Below are positions 11,701 to 19,584 of a stretch of 64,000 nucleotides of DNA, piece after piece. The position numbers and the translations under genes were made by a program. Within the stretch, counting starts at the first letter, position 1; the number at the start of each line of letters is the position of its first letter. Location: positions 3,017,001 to 3,081,000 of the forward strand of contig NZ_CP027668.1 in NCBI RefSeq assembly GCF_003008515.1, read 5' to 3'. Origin of the DNA: Phreatobacter cathodiphilus. GTDB lineage: Bacteria; Pseudomonadota; Alphaproteobacteria; Rhizobiales; Phreatobacteraceae. Under the pieces are notes generated by a model, which worked only from the letters and a program-made list of their open reading frames with translations, had not been told where the DNA came from and made no database searches.

Positions 11701-11728
11701 TTGACCGGAATGCCGGCACGCCCTAAAA
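11701..11728 (+). promoter_or_regulatory. Candidate promoter of tRNA-Ala
   Basis: TTGACC at 11701-11706, a 16-nt spacer and CTAAAA at 11723-11728, ending 15 nt before the mature 5' end of the tRNA. Spacing and position fit a tRNA promoter; the -10 is degenerate. Confidence 0.45.
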
Positions 11729-11743
11729 GGCGCGCTCGCGGGC

Positions 11744-11819
11744 GGGGCTGTAGCTCAGATGGGAGAGCGCTGCAATCGCACTGCAGAGGTCGGGGGTTCG
11801 AATCCCCCTAGCTCCACCA
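11744..11819 (+). tRNA. tRNA-Ala (anticodon CGC)
   Basis: A 76-nt cloverleaf. The acceptor stem GGGGCTG pairs with TAGCTCC, including the G3-U70 wobble that is the alanine identity element. The D arm is GCTCAGATGGGAGAGC. The anticodon stem CTGCA/TGCAG flanks loop ATCGCAC, giving anticodon CGC for codon GCG. The T arm is GGGGGTTCGAATCCCCC. The 3' CCA is encoded. This isoacceptor suits a GC-rich genome with frequent GCG codons. Confidence 0.96.
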
Positions 11820-11926
11820 GCCCGCTCATCCATTGCCCATATCCTCAAGCCGCCCCTCCAACACGCCTCCCGTGAACCGGGCGGCACCCTTCCGCGTATC
11901 CTCTGCATTCATCGGGGATCCGGACC

Positions 11927-12340
11927 ATGCAATTTCTCTCGGCCTATGCGGCCGCGCTGATCGTATTCGGCATTCTCGACGCGGTTTGGCTCTCGATCAT
12001 GGGCCGGCTGCTCTACCGGCCGACGCTGGGCAGCCTGATGCTGGACAACCTGCGCTGGGCACCTGCCCTCGTCTTCTATTTCCTCTTCCCCGTCGGCGTC
12101 GTCCATTTCGCCGTGCTGCCGGCCTTCGCGGCCGGCTCGCTGCAGACGGCGCTGGTCAACGGCGGCTTCCTCGGGCTTCTCGCCTATGCGACCTACGACC
12201 TGACGAACTACGCCACCCTGCGTGTCTGGACGCTCACCCTCACGCTGGTCGACGTCGTCTATGGCGCGGCGGCGACGGCCATCGTCGCCGGCGGCGCCTA
12301 TGGTGCTCTCCGCGTCCTCGCCTCGGCCGGCTGGATCTGA
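11927..12340 (+). CDS. DUF2177 family membrane protein
   Basis: A 137-residue protein with four predicted transmembrane helices. The family signatures are an N-terminal DAVWLSIMGRLLYRP block, a YFLFPVGVVHFAVLPA segment, and the central GLLAYATYDLTNYATLR. DUF2177 proteins have no established function; in other alphaproteobacteria they occur close to RpoE-ChrR and CFA-like genes, which is also the context here, with the cfa gene convergent 9 bp away. ATG at 11927 is the first start and gives the family's usual length. Confidence 0.8.
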   Translation: MQFLSAYAAALIVFGILDAVWLSIMGRLLYRPTLGSLMLDNLRWAPALVFYFLFPVGVVHFAVLPAFAAGSLQTALVNGGFLGLLAYATYDLTNYATLRVWTLTLTLVDVVYGAAATAIVAGGAYGALRVLASAGWI

Positions 12341-12349
12341 GCGCGGGGC

Positions 12350-13381
12350 TCAGCGCACCGGCTTCAGGCGGTAGTGGCTGACGCCCCAGCTCTGGCCCCC
12401 GGCGTGGCCGAAGAGGCCGCTGGTGGCGAGGAAGAACAGCCGCCAGCGCCGGCGCCAGAGTGCCATCCGGTCGTTGCCGTAGACGCTGGCGAGGATCGGA
12501 TCGATCTCGTCGATCCGCTGGTCGAAAAGCGCCAGCCAGTCCTCGGCGGTGCGCCGATAATGCGCGCCGCTCCAGCGCCACTCCTCCTCGACGGTGAAGA
12601 GGTCGTCGAAGCGGCGGATCAGACCGTGGCTCGGCATCAGGCCGCCGGTGAAGAAGTGCTGGGCGATCCAGTCGGTCTTGTCCGCACTGTCGAAGCGGTA
12701 GGAGCCGGTGCGGTGGGTGAAGACGTGGATGAACATCCGACCGTCGTCCTCCAGCCACCCGGCGGCGCGCGCCAGCAGGTCGCGCCAGTTGGCCATGTGC
12801 TCGAACATCTCCACCGAGACGATGCGGTCGAAGCGGCCCTGCGGGGCGAAGCCGTTCATGTCGGCGGTGACCACGGTGAGGTTGCCGAGCCCCTGCCGCG
12901 CCGCCTCCGCCGCGATGAAGCGGCGCTGGCCGTGCGAATTCGACACGGCGGTGATCGAGGCGCGAGGGAAGCGGCGGGCCATGGCGAGGGAGAGCGAGCC
13001 CCAGCCGCAGCCGAGCTCCAGGATGCGCTGGCCGTCGGCGAGGCCGGCATGATCCATGGTGAGGTCGAGTGCCCGCGTCTCAGCCTCAGCGAGGGTGCTC
13101 TCGGGGGCGTCGTAGTAGCAGCACGAATATTTGCGCTGCGGGCCGAGGGTCCGGACGAAGAAGTCCGGCGGCAGCTCGTAATGCTGGGCATTGGCGGTGT
13201 CCGTATGCACCGCCACGGGAAAGTCCGCCATGGAGGCGGCGAAGGCCGCCTCGTCGGCGGCCGTGAGGGTGGCGAGGTTCCGGTCGGTCCGCCCGACCAG
13301 CCAGGCGATGGCGGCGCGGGTCAGAGCATCGGGGACGGGGGCGCGTTCGCCCCAGGCAATGAGGCCGGCGAGAAGGGACAC
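12350..13381 (-). CDS. CFA-family SAM-dependent fatty-acyl-phospholipid methyltransferase
   Basis: A 343-residue cyclopropane-fatty-acyl-phospholipid synthase-like methyltransferase. It has the SAM motif I ILELGCGWGSLSLAMA near residue 123, the family motif SVEMFEHM, and a C-terminal HYRRTAEDWL segment typical of CfaA enzymes. It is shorter than E. coli Cfa and belongs to the compact group found next to RpoE-ChrR. A GTG at 13381 is preferred: AAAGG lies about 9 nt upstream and no ATG is available. It follows the DUF1295 gene by 5 bp in the rpoE-chrR operon. It may make cyclopropane fatty acids, or methylate an unsaturated acyl chain as UfaM does for furan fatty acids. Which product is formed cannot be told. 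Confidence 0.85.
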   Translation of the reverse strand: MSLLAGLIAWGERAPVPDALTRAAIAWLVGRTDRNLATLTAADEAAFAASMADFPVAVHTDTANAQHYELPPDFFVRTLGPQRKYSCCYYDAPESTLAEAETRALDLTMDHAGLADGQRILELGCGWGSLSLAMARRFPRASITAVSNSHGQRRFIAAEAARQGLGNLTVVTADMNGFAPQGRFDRIVSVEMFEHMANWRDLLARAAGWLEDDGRMFIHVFTHRTGSYRFDSADKTDWIAQHFFTGGLMPSHGLIRRFDDLFTVEEEWRWSGAHYRRTAEDWLALFDQRIDEIDPILASVYGNDRMALWRRRWRLFFLATSGLFGHAGGQSWGVSHYRLKPVR

Positions 13382-13386
13382 CGCGT

Positions 13387-14196
13387 TCAGCCTTTCGTCT
13401 GGGCCGGCGGCCAGGGGATAAAGGCGCTGGTGCGCGCCTGATAGTCCGCGAAGGCGGCGCCGTGCTTGCGCAGCATGTGCTCCTCCAGCGGCGGAATTCC
13501 GGAGATGCGGGTCAGCAGCAGTGTCATGAAGGCGGGCGCCAGCAGGGCGGCCCAGCCGAAGGGATGGCCGCTCCAGGCAAGCGCCATAACCGCATAGGAG
13601 GCCCAGAGGACGCATTCGAAGAAGTAGTTGGGATGGCGCGAATAGCGCCACAGGCCGACGTCGCAAATGGGGCCGCGCTTGTTCTTGTCGGCGACGAAGG
13701 CGGCGAGCTGCCGGTCGGCGACGGCGCCGCCCGCCCAGCCCGCGACGAAGACCGCAAGGCCCAGCCCATCCTGCCAGCCGAGAGACGCGGGACGGTGGGC
13801 GGCGAGCACGATCCCGAGAGCGAGCGGCACGCTGGCTGCGGCCTGGATCTGCAGGAAGCGGAACATCTGCCAGGAGGCGTCCGGCCCCCAGTCCTGCCTG
13901 AGCTTGGCGTAGCGCGCGTCGTCGGTGATGCCGCGGGTGCGGCCGGCGATGTGCAGGCCGAGCCTCAGCGCCCAGGCCGCCGCCATGGCGGCGACGAGCA
14001 GGCGCCGCTCCCACGGCCCCGTGCCGAAGGGCAGCAGCGCGGCTGCGAGCGCCGTGCCGCCGACGCCGAAGGTCCAGGTGACGTCGATCCAGCCGGAATT
14101 GCCGGTCCGCTTCTCGATCAGCCAGGCCCCCGCCATAACCACGCTCATGGCGGCGGCGATGAAGACGAGGGCGGCGAGGAAGGAGAGCCCCGTCAC
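13387..14196 (-). CDS. DUF1295 membrane protein (steroid 5-alpha-reductase/isoprenylcysteine-methyltransferase fold)
   Basis: A 269-residue integral membrane protein with about six to seven helices. The C-terminal signature GLWRYSRHPNYFFECVLWASYAVM near residues 186-209 is the hallmark of DUF1295/ICMT-like enzymes, with the NAD(P)H- or SAM-binding HPNY motif. An early GWIDVTWTFG block is also family-typical. GTG at 14196 overlaps the chrR stop in a GTGA, indicating coupled translation. Such proteins often accompany CfaA-like methyltransferases and FAD amine oxidases in lipid-modification clusters. The reaction is unknown, probably reduction or methylation of a membrane lipid. Confidence 0.85.
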   Translation of the reverse strand: MTGLSFLAALVFIAAAMSVVMAGAWLIEKRTGNSGWIDVTWTFGVGGTALAAALLPFGTGPWERRLLVAAMAAAWALRLGLHIAGRTRGITDDARYAKLRQDWGPDASWQMFRFLQIQAAASVPLALGIVLAAHRPASLGWQDGLGLAVFVAGWAGGAVADRQLAAFVADKNKRGPICDVGLWRYSRHPNYFFECVLWASYAVMALAWSGHPFGWAALLAPAFMTLLLTRISGIPPLEEHMLRKHGAAFADYQARTSAFIPWPPAQTKG

Positions 14197-14825
14197 AGGC
14201 GGACGAAGGGCTGCAGCAGGCGGCCGATCATGCCCTCGAACCGGACGGTGCCGGTGAGGGCGACGATGCAGGTGCACCCCTCCCTGGGATCGACCACCGG
14301 CGTATGGGCGTGGCGGTCGTCGGCCTCGTCGAAATCGCCGGCGGCATAGCGGCCATATTCGTGCTGGTAGGCGCCGGCGACGATCGTCGTCCACTCCGCG
14401 CCGGTGTGGCGGTGCGCCGGCAGCCGGGTTCCCGGCTGCGCCCGCAGCATGAACACCCGCGCCTCGGAATTCGGCACGTCGACGCGCCGCAGCGCGACCC
14501 CGCGGCCGACGCTTTGCCAGCGTCCCAGCGCGTAGGGGGCGAGCACGGCGAGGCCCGCAGCATCCGGCGGCGCGGCTGGCCGCGCGGGCACGTCCTCCAC
14601 GCGGTGCGGCAGCGCCATCGACAGGCTGCGCGCGTCGACGCCCATGGGCTCGGGCTCGATCGTGTCGAGGAAGGCGCCCGAGAGCGCGTCGAGCTCGGCG
14701 AGGTCTTGCCGCGTCCGCGGGTTGATCTCGACATGGGCGGCGACCACCAGGGCCAGCCCCTCGTCGAGGCGGCCGGCGGCGAAGGCGGCGAGGGTTTCCC
14801 CGGACGGACGATGGGACATGCTCAT
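14193..14825 (-). CDS. chrR: ChrR-family cupin anti-sigma factor lacking the zinc cysteines
   Basis: A 210-residue ChrR-like protein. The N-terminal anti-sigma domain keeps the histidines at positions 5 and 31, but the HxxxCxxC motif of Rhodobacter ChrR reads HVEINPRT here, so the two cysteine ligands are Asn35 and Thr38. The C-terminal cupin domain (about 105-195) retains the metal pattern HRHTGAEWTTIV and a later AHTPVV histidine. ChrR holds RpoE inactive and releases it under singlet oxygen or organic peroxide. The gene overlaps rpoE (ATGA) and the DUF1295 gene (GTGA). The missing cysteines suggest the anti-sigma domain does not bind zinc in the usual way, or that regulation differs. Confidence 0.85.
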   Translation of the reverse strand: MSMSHRPSGETLAAFAAGRLDEGLALVVAAHVEINPRTRQDLAELDALSGAFLDTIEPEPMGVDARSLSMALPHRVEDVPARPAAPPDAAGLAVLAPYALGRWQSVGRGVALRRVDVPNSEARVFMLRAQPGTRLPAHRHTGAEWTTIVAGAYQHEYGRYAAGDFDEADDRHAHTPVVDPREGCTCIVALTGTVRFEGMIGRLLQPFVRL

Positions 14826-15361
14826 CGCAGATCCTCCAGCGAGCCGCGCATGCGTGCCATGGCCAGGCGCAGCCGCGACTTGACGGTGCCGAGCGGGATG
14901 GACAGGCGTTTCGCCACGTCCTGATGACTGAGACCTTCCATGAATGCCAATTGGACGACTCGGAGCTGATCGGGGGAGAGGGAGGTGAGGGCGGCCCTCA
15001 CACGGGAGTCGCGTTCGCTCCCGTCGAAGACCTGGTCCGGCTGCTCCGGCTCCTCACCCTGAAGGATGTCGAACACGTCCGGCAGGCGCGACCGCTTCTC
15101 GCGCCGGGCGGCGTCGATCCTGAGATTGCGGGCGATCGCCGCGATCCAGGTCGAGGCCCCCGCACGGGTGGGGTCGAACAGCGCCGCCTTGCGCCAGACC
15201 ATCAGCAGCGTTTCCTGCGCCAGTTCCTCGGCGAGATCCGCCGGCGTTCCCTGGCGCATCAGCAGGGCTTTCACCCGCGGCGCGAAATGGTCGAAGAGTT
15301 TGACGAACGCTTGCCTGTCGGACGATTGGGCAATCGACTGGATCAGGGCATTGGCATCCAT
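14822..15361 (-). CDS. rpoE: ECF sigma factor, RpoE/ECF11 type
   Basis: A 179-residue ECF sigma factor. Region 2 includes FDHFAPRVKALLMRQGTP and AEELAQETLLMVWRKAALFDPTRAGASTWIAAIARN. Region 4 has the HTH SHQDVAKRLSIPLGTVKSRLRLAMARMR. Being the overlapping partner of ChrR identifies it as the RpoE (ECF11) type that controls singlet-oxygen and peroxide responses. A longer frame begins at 15442, but the added 27 residues are not family-like, and a candidate -10 lies only 7 nt from that ATG, so 15361 is preferred. The regulon in relatives includes rpoE-chrR itself, cfa-like genes and the FAD oxidase-DUF1365 genes, the exact set found here. Confidence 0.9.
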   Translation of the reverse strand: MDANALIQSIAQSSDRQAFVKLFDHFAPRVKALLMRQGTPADLAEELAQETLLMVWRKAALFDPTRAGASTWIAAIARNLRIDAARREKRSRLPDVFDILQGEEPEQPDQVFDGSERDSRVRAALTSLSPDQLRVVQLAFMEGLSHQDVAKRLSIPLGTVKSRLRLAMARMRGSLEDLR

Positions 15362-15448
15362 CAGGGCGGCACCGGCACGTCTGCGCGGCCCGCGGGAGAG
15401 CGGGACCGACGTTTCAGAATGTATCGCAAGAGCAACCATCATGTCGCC

Positions 15449-15477
15449 CTCTACGCCCCCTCTGCGGCAACGGATCA
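15449..15477 (-). promoter_or_regulatory. Candidate RpoE-dependent promoter, leftward (rpoE-chrR)
   Basis: On the minus strand TGATCC (15477-15472) is followed after 17 nt by GTAGAG (15454-15449). TGATCC matches the -35 known for Rhodobacter RpoE; the -10 is weaker. The opposite promoter has TGAACC-N17-GTAGGA, so the two share a TGAWCC-N17-GTAG pattern, consistent with autoregulation. Confidence 0.45.
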
Positions 15478-15512
15478 GTGGGGAGACGAGATCGCGCCAA
15501 GACGGGCTCCGA

Positions 15513-15541
15513 TGAACCGGTGCGACCGCCCCGGCGTAGGA
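15513..15541 (+). promoter_or_regulatory. Candidate RpoE-dependent promoter, rightward (FAD oxidase)
   Basis: TGAACC at 15513-15518, a 17-nt spacer and GTAGGA at 15536-15541, 33 nt before the FAD oxidase start. It mirrors the TGATCC-N17-GTAGAG site on the other strand of the same spacer. This is a match to a two-site pattern, not proof. Confidence 0.42.
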
Positions 15542-15574
15542 CAGCTATAACGGCATCACAGTCAGGAATACGGC

Positions 15575-16927
15575 ATGCAAGCGGGTGGTGGGCGTCGGCA
15601 GCGTATCGCGGTGGTGGGGAGCGGCATATCCGGCCTGTCCGCTGCCTGGCTCCTGTCCCGGGCCCATGACGTGACACTCTACGAGCGCGACGGCCGGCTC
15701 GGCGGCCACGCCAACACCGTGACGGTCCCCGGCGCCCGGGGGCAGGACGTCGCCGTCGACACCGGCTTCATCGTCTTCAACGAGGCGACCTATCCGAACT
15801 TCTGCGCCCTCCTCGACCATCTCGGCGTGCCCTCGCTCGCCACCGAGATGTCCTTCGCCGTCTCCCTCGACGGCGGCCGCCTCGAATATGCCGGAACGGG
15901 TCTTGCCGGTCTCTTCGCCCAGCGGCGGAACATCGTCAGCCCGCGCTTCTGGTCGATGCTGCAGGATCTGCTGCGCTTCTACCGCAGCGCCACCCGCGAC
16001 GCCGCGGAGCTGGAGAACGACCCGATCTCTCTCGGCGACTATCTGAAGGCCGGCCGCTACGGCCGCGCCTTCCGCGACGACCACCTCCTGCCCATGGCCG
16101 GTGCCATCTGGTCCGCGCCCTGCGCCGAGATCCTCTCCTATCCCGCCAGCGCCTTCATCCGATTCCACGACAATCATGGCCTCTTGAAGCTCTCCGGCCG
16201 CCCGGCCTGGCGCACCGTGACCGGCGGCAGCCGCGCCTATGTGGGCAGGCTCATGGAGGCATTCTCCGGCGAGGTCTGCCCGGACATGCCGGTGGCCCGC
16301 ATCCGCCGCTTTGCCGACGGCGTCATCCTCGACGGCGATGACGGCTGGTCCCGCCGCTTCGACCAGGTGGTGGTGGCGACCCATGCGAAGGAGGCGCTCG
16401 CCATGCTGGCCGATCCGTCGCCTGAGGAGCGCGCCCTGCTCGGCGCCTTCCGCTACAGCCGCAACGTCGCGGTCCTGCACACCGACGAGGCTCTGATGCC
16501 CCGCCGCCGCGCCGCCTGGTCGAGCTGGAACCACATCGGCGACCGCCGCGTGCCGGACGAGCCCTGCGCCGTCACTTACTGGATGAACCGGCTGCAGCAC
16601 CTTCCCATGGACAGGCAGTTCTTCGTGACGCTCAATCCGCCGCGCCCGCCACGGGAGGAGACCGTGCTGCGCACCGAGACCTACGAGCATCCGCTCTTCG
16701 ACAGCGCCGCCATCGCCGCCCAGTCGCGCCTTTGGTCGCTGCAGGGCCAGCGCCACACCTGGTATTGCGGCGCCCATTTCGGCGCCGGCTTCCACGAGGA
16801 CGGGCTGCAGGCCGGCCTCGCCGTCGCCGAGGATCTCGGCGGCCTCAGGCGGCCCTGGTCGGTCGCAGACGATTCCGGCCGCATCGTGCGCCTCCCGCAG
16901 GCCCTGCCGCTGACGGAGGTGGCGTGA
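15575..16927 (+). CDS. NAD(P)/FAD-dependent amine-oxidase-like oxidoreductase
   Basis: A 450-residue flavoprotein with an N-terminal dinucleotide-binding motif VVGSGISGLSAAW near residues 13-25, an acidic residue in LYERDGRLGGHANTV, and an amine-oxidase body. This COG2907-type protein accompanies CFA-like methyltransferases and DUF1365 in RpoE-regulated clusters; related flavoproteins take part in furan fatty-acid formation in Rhodobacter. Start ATG at 15575 follows AGGA with good spacing. It is transcribed away from rpoE-chrR and overlaps the DUF1365 gene by 4 nt. The likely job is oxidation or desaturation of a membrane acyl chain, but the substrate is an inference. Confidence 0.85.
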   Translation: MQAGGGRRQRIAVVGSGISGLSAAWLLSRAHDVTLYERDGRLGGHANTVTVPGARGQDVAVDTGFIVFNEATYPNFCALLDHLGVPSLATEMSFAVSLDGGRLEYAGTGLAGLFAQRRNIVSPRFWSMLQDLLRFYRSATRDAAELENDPISLGDYLKAGRYGRAFRDDHLLPMAGAIWSAPCAEILSYPASAFIRFHDNHGLLKLSGRPAWRTVTGGSRAYVGRLMEAFSGEVCPDMPVARIRRFADGVILDGDDGWSRRFDQVVVATHAKEALAMLADPSPEERALLGAFRYSRNVAVLHTDEALMPRRRAAWSSWNHIGDRRVPDEPCAVTYWMNRLQHLPMDRQFFVTLNPPRPPREETVLRTETYEHPLFDSAAIAAQSRLWSLQGQRHTWYCGAHFGAGFHEDGLQAGLAVAEDLGGLRRPWSVADDSGRIVRLPQALPLTEVA

Positions 16928-17703
16928 CCGCCCCCGCCTCGGCGCTCTATGTGGGCCGGGTGGAGCACCGGCGCATCCGGCCGCGGCCGCACGCCCTCGC
17001 CTACCGCGTGTTCTGGATGCTGCTCGACCTCGACGAGATCGACGATCTGCACCGCCGGCTGAAGGTCTTTTCGCGAGACCGCCGCAACCTCTTCTCCTTT
17101 CGCACCGCCGATTACGGCGACCGCTCCGGGCGGCCGCTCCGGCCGCAGGTCGAGGCGCGCCTCGCCGAGGCCGGCATCGAAACCGGTGGCGGGCCCATCC
17201 GGCTCCTCACCATGCCGCGCGTTCTCGGCTACGGCTTCAACCCGATCAGCGTCTTCTTCTGCCACCGGGCGGACGGCGCGCTGGCCGCGACGATCTACGA
17301 GGTGCACAACACCTTCGGCGAGATCCATTCCTACCTGATCGCCGCCGAGGGGGGCGCCCGCCCCATCCTCCAGGACAGTGCCAAGGCCTTCCACGTCTCG
17401 CCCTTCCTGACGCGCGACATGGCCTATCGCTTCCGCCTCGCGCCGCCGGGCGACGACGTGGCGCTGCACATCGCCGCCAGCGACGGCGAAGGCCCGATGC
17501 TCTTCGCCTCGCTCGCCGGGAACCGGCGGGAGCTGACGGACGGCGCGCTGCTGCGGCTGCTCGTCACCCATCCGCTGCTGACGCTGAAGGTCACGGCGGC
17601 CATCCACTGGCACGCCCTGCTGCTGCTGGCCAAGCGCATCCGCCTGATCCGCCATCCCGGCCCCGCGGCGGGCGACGTCACCGTCGGCAGGCAGTCCGGC
17701 TGA
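16924..17703 (+). CDS. DUF1365 family protein
   Basis: A 259-residue protein of DUF1365. Features are the RVEHRRIRPRPHALAYRVFWMLLDLDE opening (positions 10-36), the central LTMPRVLGYGFNPISVFFCH block and a YEVHNTFGE motif, all diagnostic. No signal peptide; one possible hydrophobic segment near the C-terminus (ALLLLAKRIRLI). The start GTG at 16924 overlaps the oxidase stop as GTGA. The family has no proven biochemical role, but it is nearly always paired with an FAD amine oxidase and a CFA-like methyltransferase in bacterial lipid-stress operons, as here. Confidence 0.88.
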   Translation: MTAPASALYVGRVEHRRIRPRPHALAYRVFWMLLDLDEIDDLHRRLKVFSRDRRNLFSFRTADYGDRSGRPLRPQVEARLAEAGIETGGGPIRLLTMPRVLGYGFNPISVFFCHRADGALAATIYEVHNTFGEIHSYLIAAEGGARPILQDSAKAFHVSPFLTRDMAYRFRLAPPGDDVALHIAASDGEGPMLFASLAGNRRELTDGALLRLLVTHPLLTLKVTAAIHWHALLLLAKRIRLIRHPGPAAGDVTVGRQSG

Positions 17704-17709
17704 AGCCGT

Positions 17710-18573
17710 TCACCGCTGGCGCAGGCTGCCGGGCGTCACGCCTTCCATGGCCCGGAACATCTTCACGAACTGGGTGCTGCTGGAGAAGCCGACCTTCGTC
17801 GCCACCTGGGCGACAGGCAGCGTCGTGGCGGTGAGGAGCCGCCGCGCCTCGTTCATCCTCAGCCGCAGGAAATACTGATAGGGCGTGGCGCCGAAGGCGT
17901 CGCGGAACGAGCGGATCAGGTGAAAGCGGGAGAGCCCGGCGAGCTGCGCCAGGTCGTCGATCGAAACCTGGCTGCCGACATGGGAGCGCAGATAGTCCTC
18001 GAGGATCGCCATGCGCGAGCGCGACCCCACCGCATTCCGCTCCGGCGCCTGGTCCAGCCGCGACAGTTCCAGCACCCGTGCGGCGATGAACAGGCCGATG
18101 GACTCCGCATAGAGATCGGTCGGCCCGTCGCCCTCGGAGAGCACCCGGTCGAGCCGCGTCATGGCATCGGCGATGTCCGGATCCTCGAAATAGAGCTTCG
18201 GCCGCACGGATGAGGCCGAATACATCCGGCCGAGCTCGGAGGTGAGCTGCCCCGGATCGAAGAACATCATCGTCACGTGGCCCTCGTTCGAGGCCCCGGC
18301 GGTCCAGCCCTGTGCGCCGCAGCCGGCGGGAATCTGGGTGAGCTTGCCGCGCAGGTCGGTCAGGGAGGAGCCCGGAAGACCGTCGATCCGCGTCTCACCC
18401 TCGCGTCGCGAGAAATGATGGAGTGCGATGTAGTGTTCGGACGGGTTGCTCGCATAGCTGATGCTGTAGTCCGTCTTCCGACGGCTCGTCTTGGCGACGA
18501 AACCGGGCCAGGTCGCAACGATGCTGTGCTCGATCCTGCCGCCGCTGTCGGGGTTCAACGGCTTGAGAAGCAT
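17710..18573 (-). CDS. AraC family transcriptional regulator
   Basis: A 287-residue regulator. The C-terminal AraC DNA-binding domain (about residues 190-287) has two HTH motifs, VSIDDLAQLAGLSRFHLIRSFRDAFG and VAQVATKVGFSSSTQFVKMFR, and a PGSLRQR end. The N-terminal region is not a recognised ligand domain but has HHFSRREGET and a cupin-like feel. Convergent with DUF1365, 6 bp apart. The effector and regulon are unknown; the preceding spacer does not show an obvious divergent partner. Confidence 0.85.
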   Translation of the reverse strand: MLLKPLNPDSGGRIEHSIVATWPGFVAKTSRRKTDYSISYASNPSEHYIALHHFSRREGETRIDGLPGSSLTDLRGKLTQIPAGCGAQGWTAGASNEGHVTMMFFDPGQLTSELGRMYSASSVRPKLYFEDPDIADAMTRLDRVLSEGDGPTDLYAESIGLFIAARVLELSRLDQAPERNAVGSRSRMAILEDYLRSHVGSQVSIDDLAQLAGLSRFHLIRSFRDAFGATPYQYFLRLRMNEARRLLTATTLPVAQVATKVGFSSSTQFVKMFRAMEGVTPGSLRQR

Positions 18574-18693
18574 GGGGCAAAAAATCCCTGAGAATCAATA
18601 TTGGCTGATTGATTCACAGCTCCGCGGACAGGTCAATTGATGAAACATGCGCCGCCGGCCGCGGGGTTCGCCGCTTGCGGTGCCGGCAATGCT

Positions 18694-19293
18694 TCAATCC
18701 ACCTCTCCGGGATCGTCGTCGCGGGCGCGCTTGCCGCGGCCGCGGCCGCCCTTGACCACGAAGAGCTTGTCCTTCCACTCCAGCGCCTTGACGATTTTCG
18801 AGCCGAGCGAGAGGAGCTGCACCAGCCGCTCCGTCTCCAGCCGCTCGATATCGTCGTACCAGCCGGTGAGAAGTTCGATGACGCCGTGCATCTCCTGCAT
18901 CCGCTCCTGGGCAAAGCGTTCCTCCTCCGAGGCGGGGCTCTGCATGAGCAGTTCGCGCAAGACGGTCAGCGTCGGGTCGATCTCGCGGCGCTTCCGCTGC
19001 TCCACCAGCTTGCGGACGATGGCCCAGATGTCGTCGAGGGTCGTGTAGAAGTCGCGCCGCTCGCCGGGCACGTGCTTCAGCCGGATCAGCTCCCAGCTCT
19101 GCAGCTCCTTCAGCGCCATGGCGACGTTGGAGCGCGCGACGCCGACGGCATCGACGAGATCGTCGGCACAGACCGGCCGGTTGGCGAGGAAGATCACCGC
19201 ATAGACCTGGCCGACCGTGCGGTTGATGCCCCAGCGCGACCCCATCTCGCCGAAATGCAGCACGAAGGCCTGGATGAGCGGCGGTAGGTTCAT
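18694..19293 (-). CDS. GbsR/MarR-type transcriptional regulator
   Basis: A 199-residue protein of the GbsR group of MarR-like regulators. The winged-helix core includes TVGQVYAVIFLANRPVCADDLVDAVGVARSNVAMALKELQSW (about 26-67), followed by a long helical dimerisation part with EERFAQERMQEMH. The C-terminus is basic (KGGRGRGKRARDDD). Such proteins regulate choline/betaine or membrane functions in other bacteria, but no such genes are nearby. ATG at 19293 is the only good start. Confidence 0.85.
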   Translation of the reverse strand: MNLPPLIQAFVLHFGEMGSRWGINRTVGQVYAVIFLANRPVCADDLVDAVGVARSNVAMALKELQSWELIRLKHVPGERRDFYTTLDDIWAIVRKLVEQRKRREIDPTLTVLRELLMQSPASEEERFAQERMQEMHGVIELLTGWYDDIERLETERLVQLLSLGSKIVKALEWKDKLFVVKGGRGRGKRARDDDPGEVD

Positions 19294-19406
19294 GGGTCGC
19301 CCGTCTGAATTTTCAGGATTTTCTGAAGTAACAGGCGGCGGGGGGACAGGTCAACGCGCCCGGGCGGGAGCACGGGGCGGACAGTCTAAGTCGTGAAGGG
19401 GGAAAA

Positions 19407-19482
<76 letters not shown>

Positions 19483-19517
19483 ACGCCCGCGAACCCGAGG
19501 GCCGCGCGGGAGCCGGG

Positions 19518-19546
19518 TGACTACCAGACGGCGGGGGCCCTGTCCA
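19518..19546 (-). promoter_or_regulatory. Candidate promoter of tRNA-Lys
   Basis: On the minus strand TGGACA (19546-19541), a 17-nt spacer and TAGTCA (19523-19518) place a start near 19511, about 29 nt before the mature tRNA 5' end. Both hexamers are one or two bases off consensus. Confidence 0.4.
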
Positions 19547-19584
19547 GAACGCCGGCTGACTTTTTTGCCAACCCGCCCGCGCCG

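Noticed and set aside
15362..15442. N-terminal extension of RpoE from the ATG at 15442
   Set aside because: Adds 27 residues unlike other ECF11 sigma factors and starts almost at the presumed transcription start; shorter start preferred.
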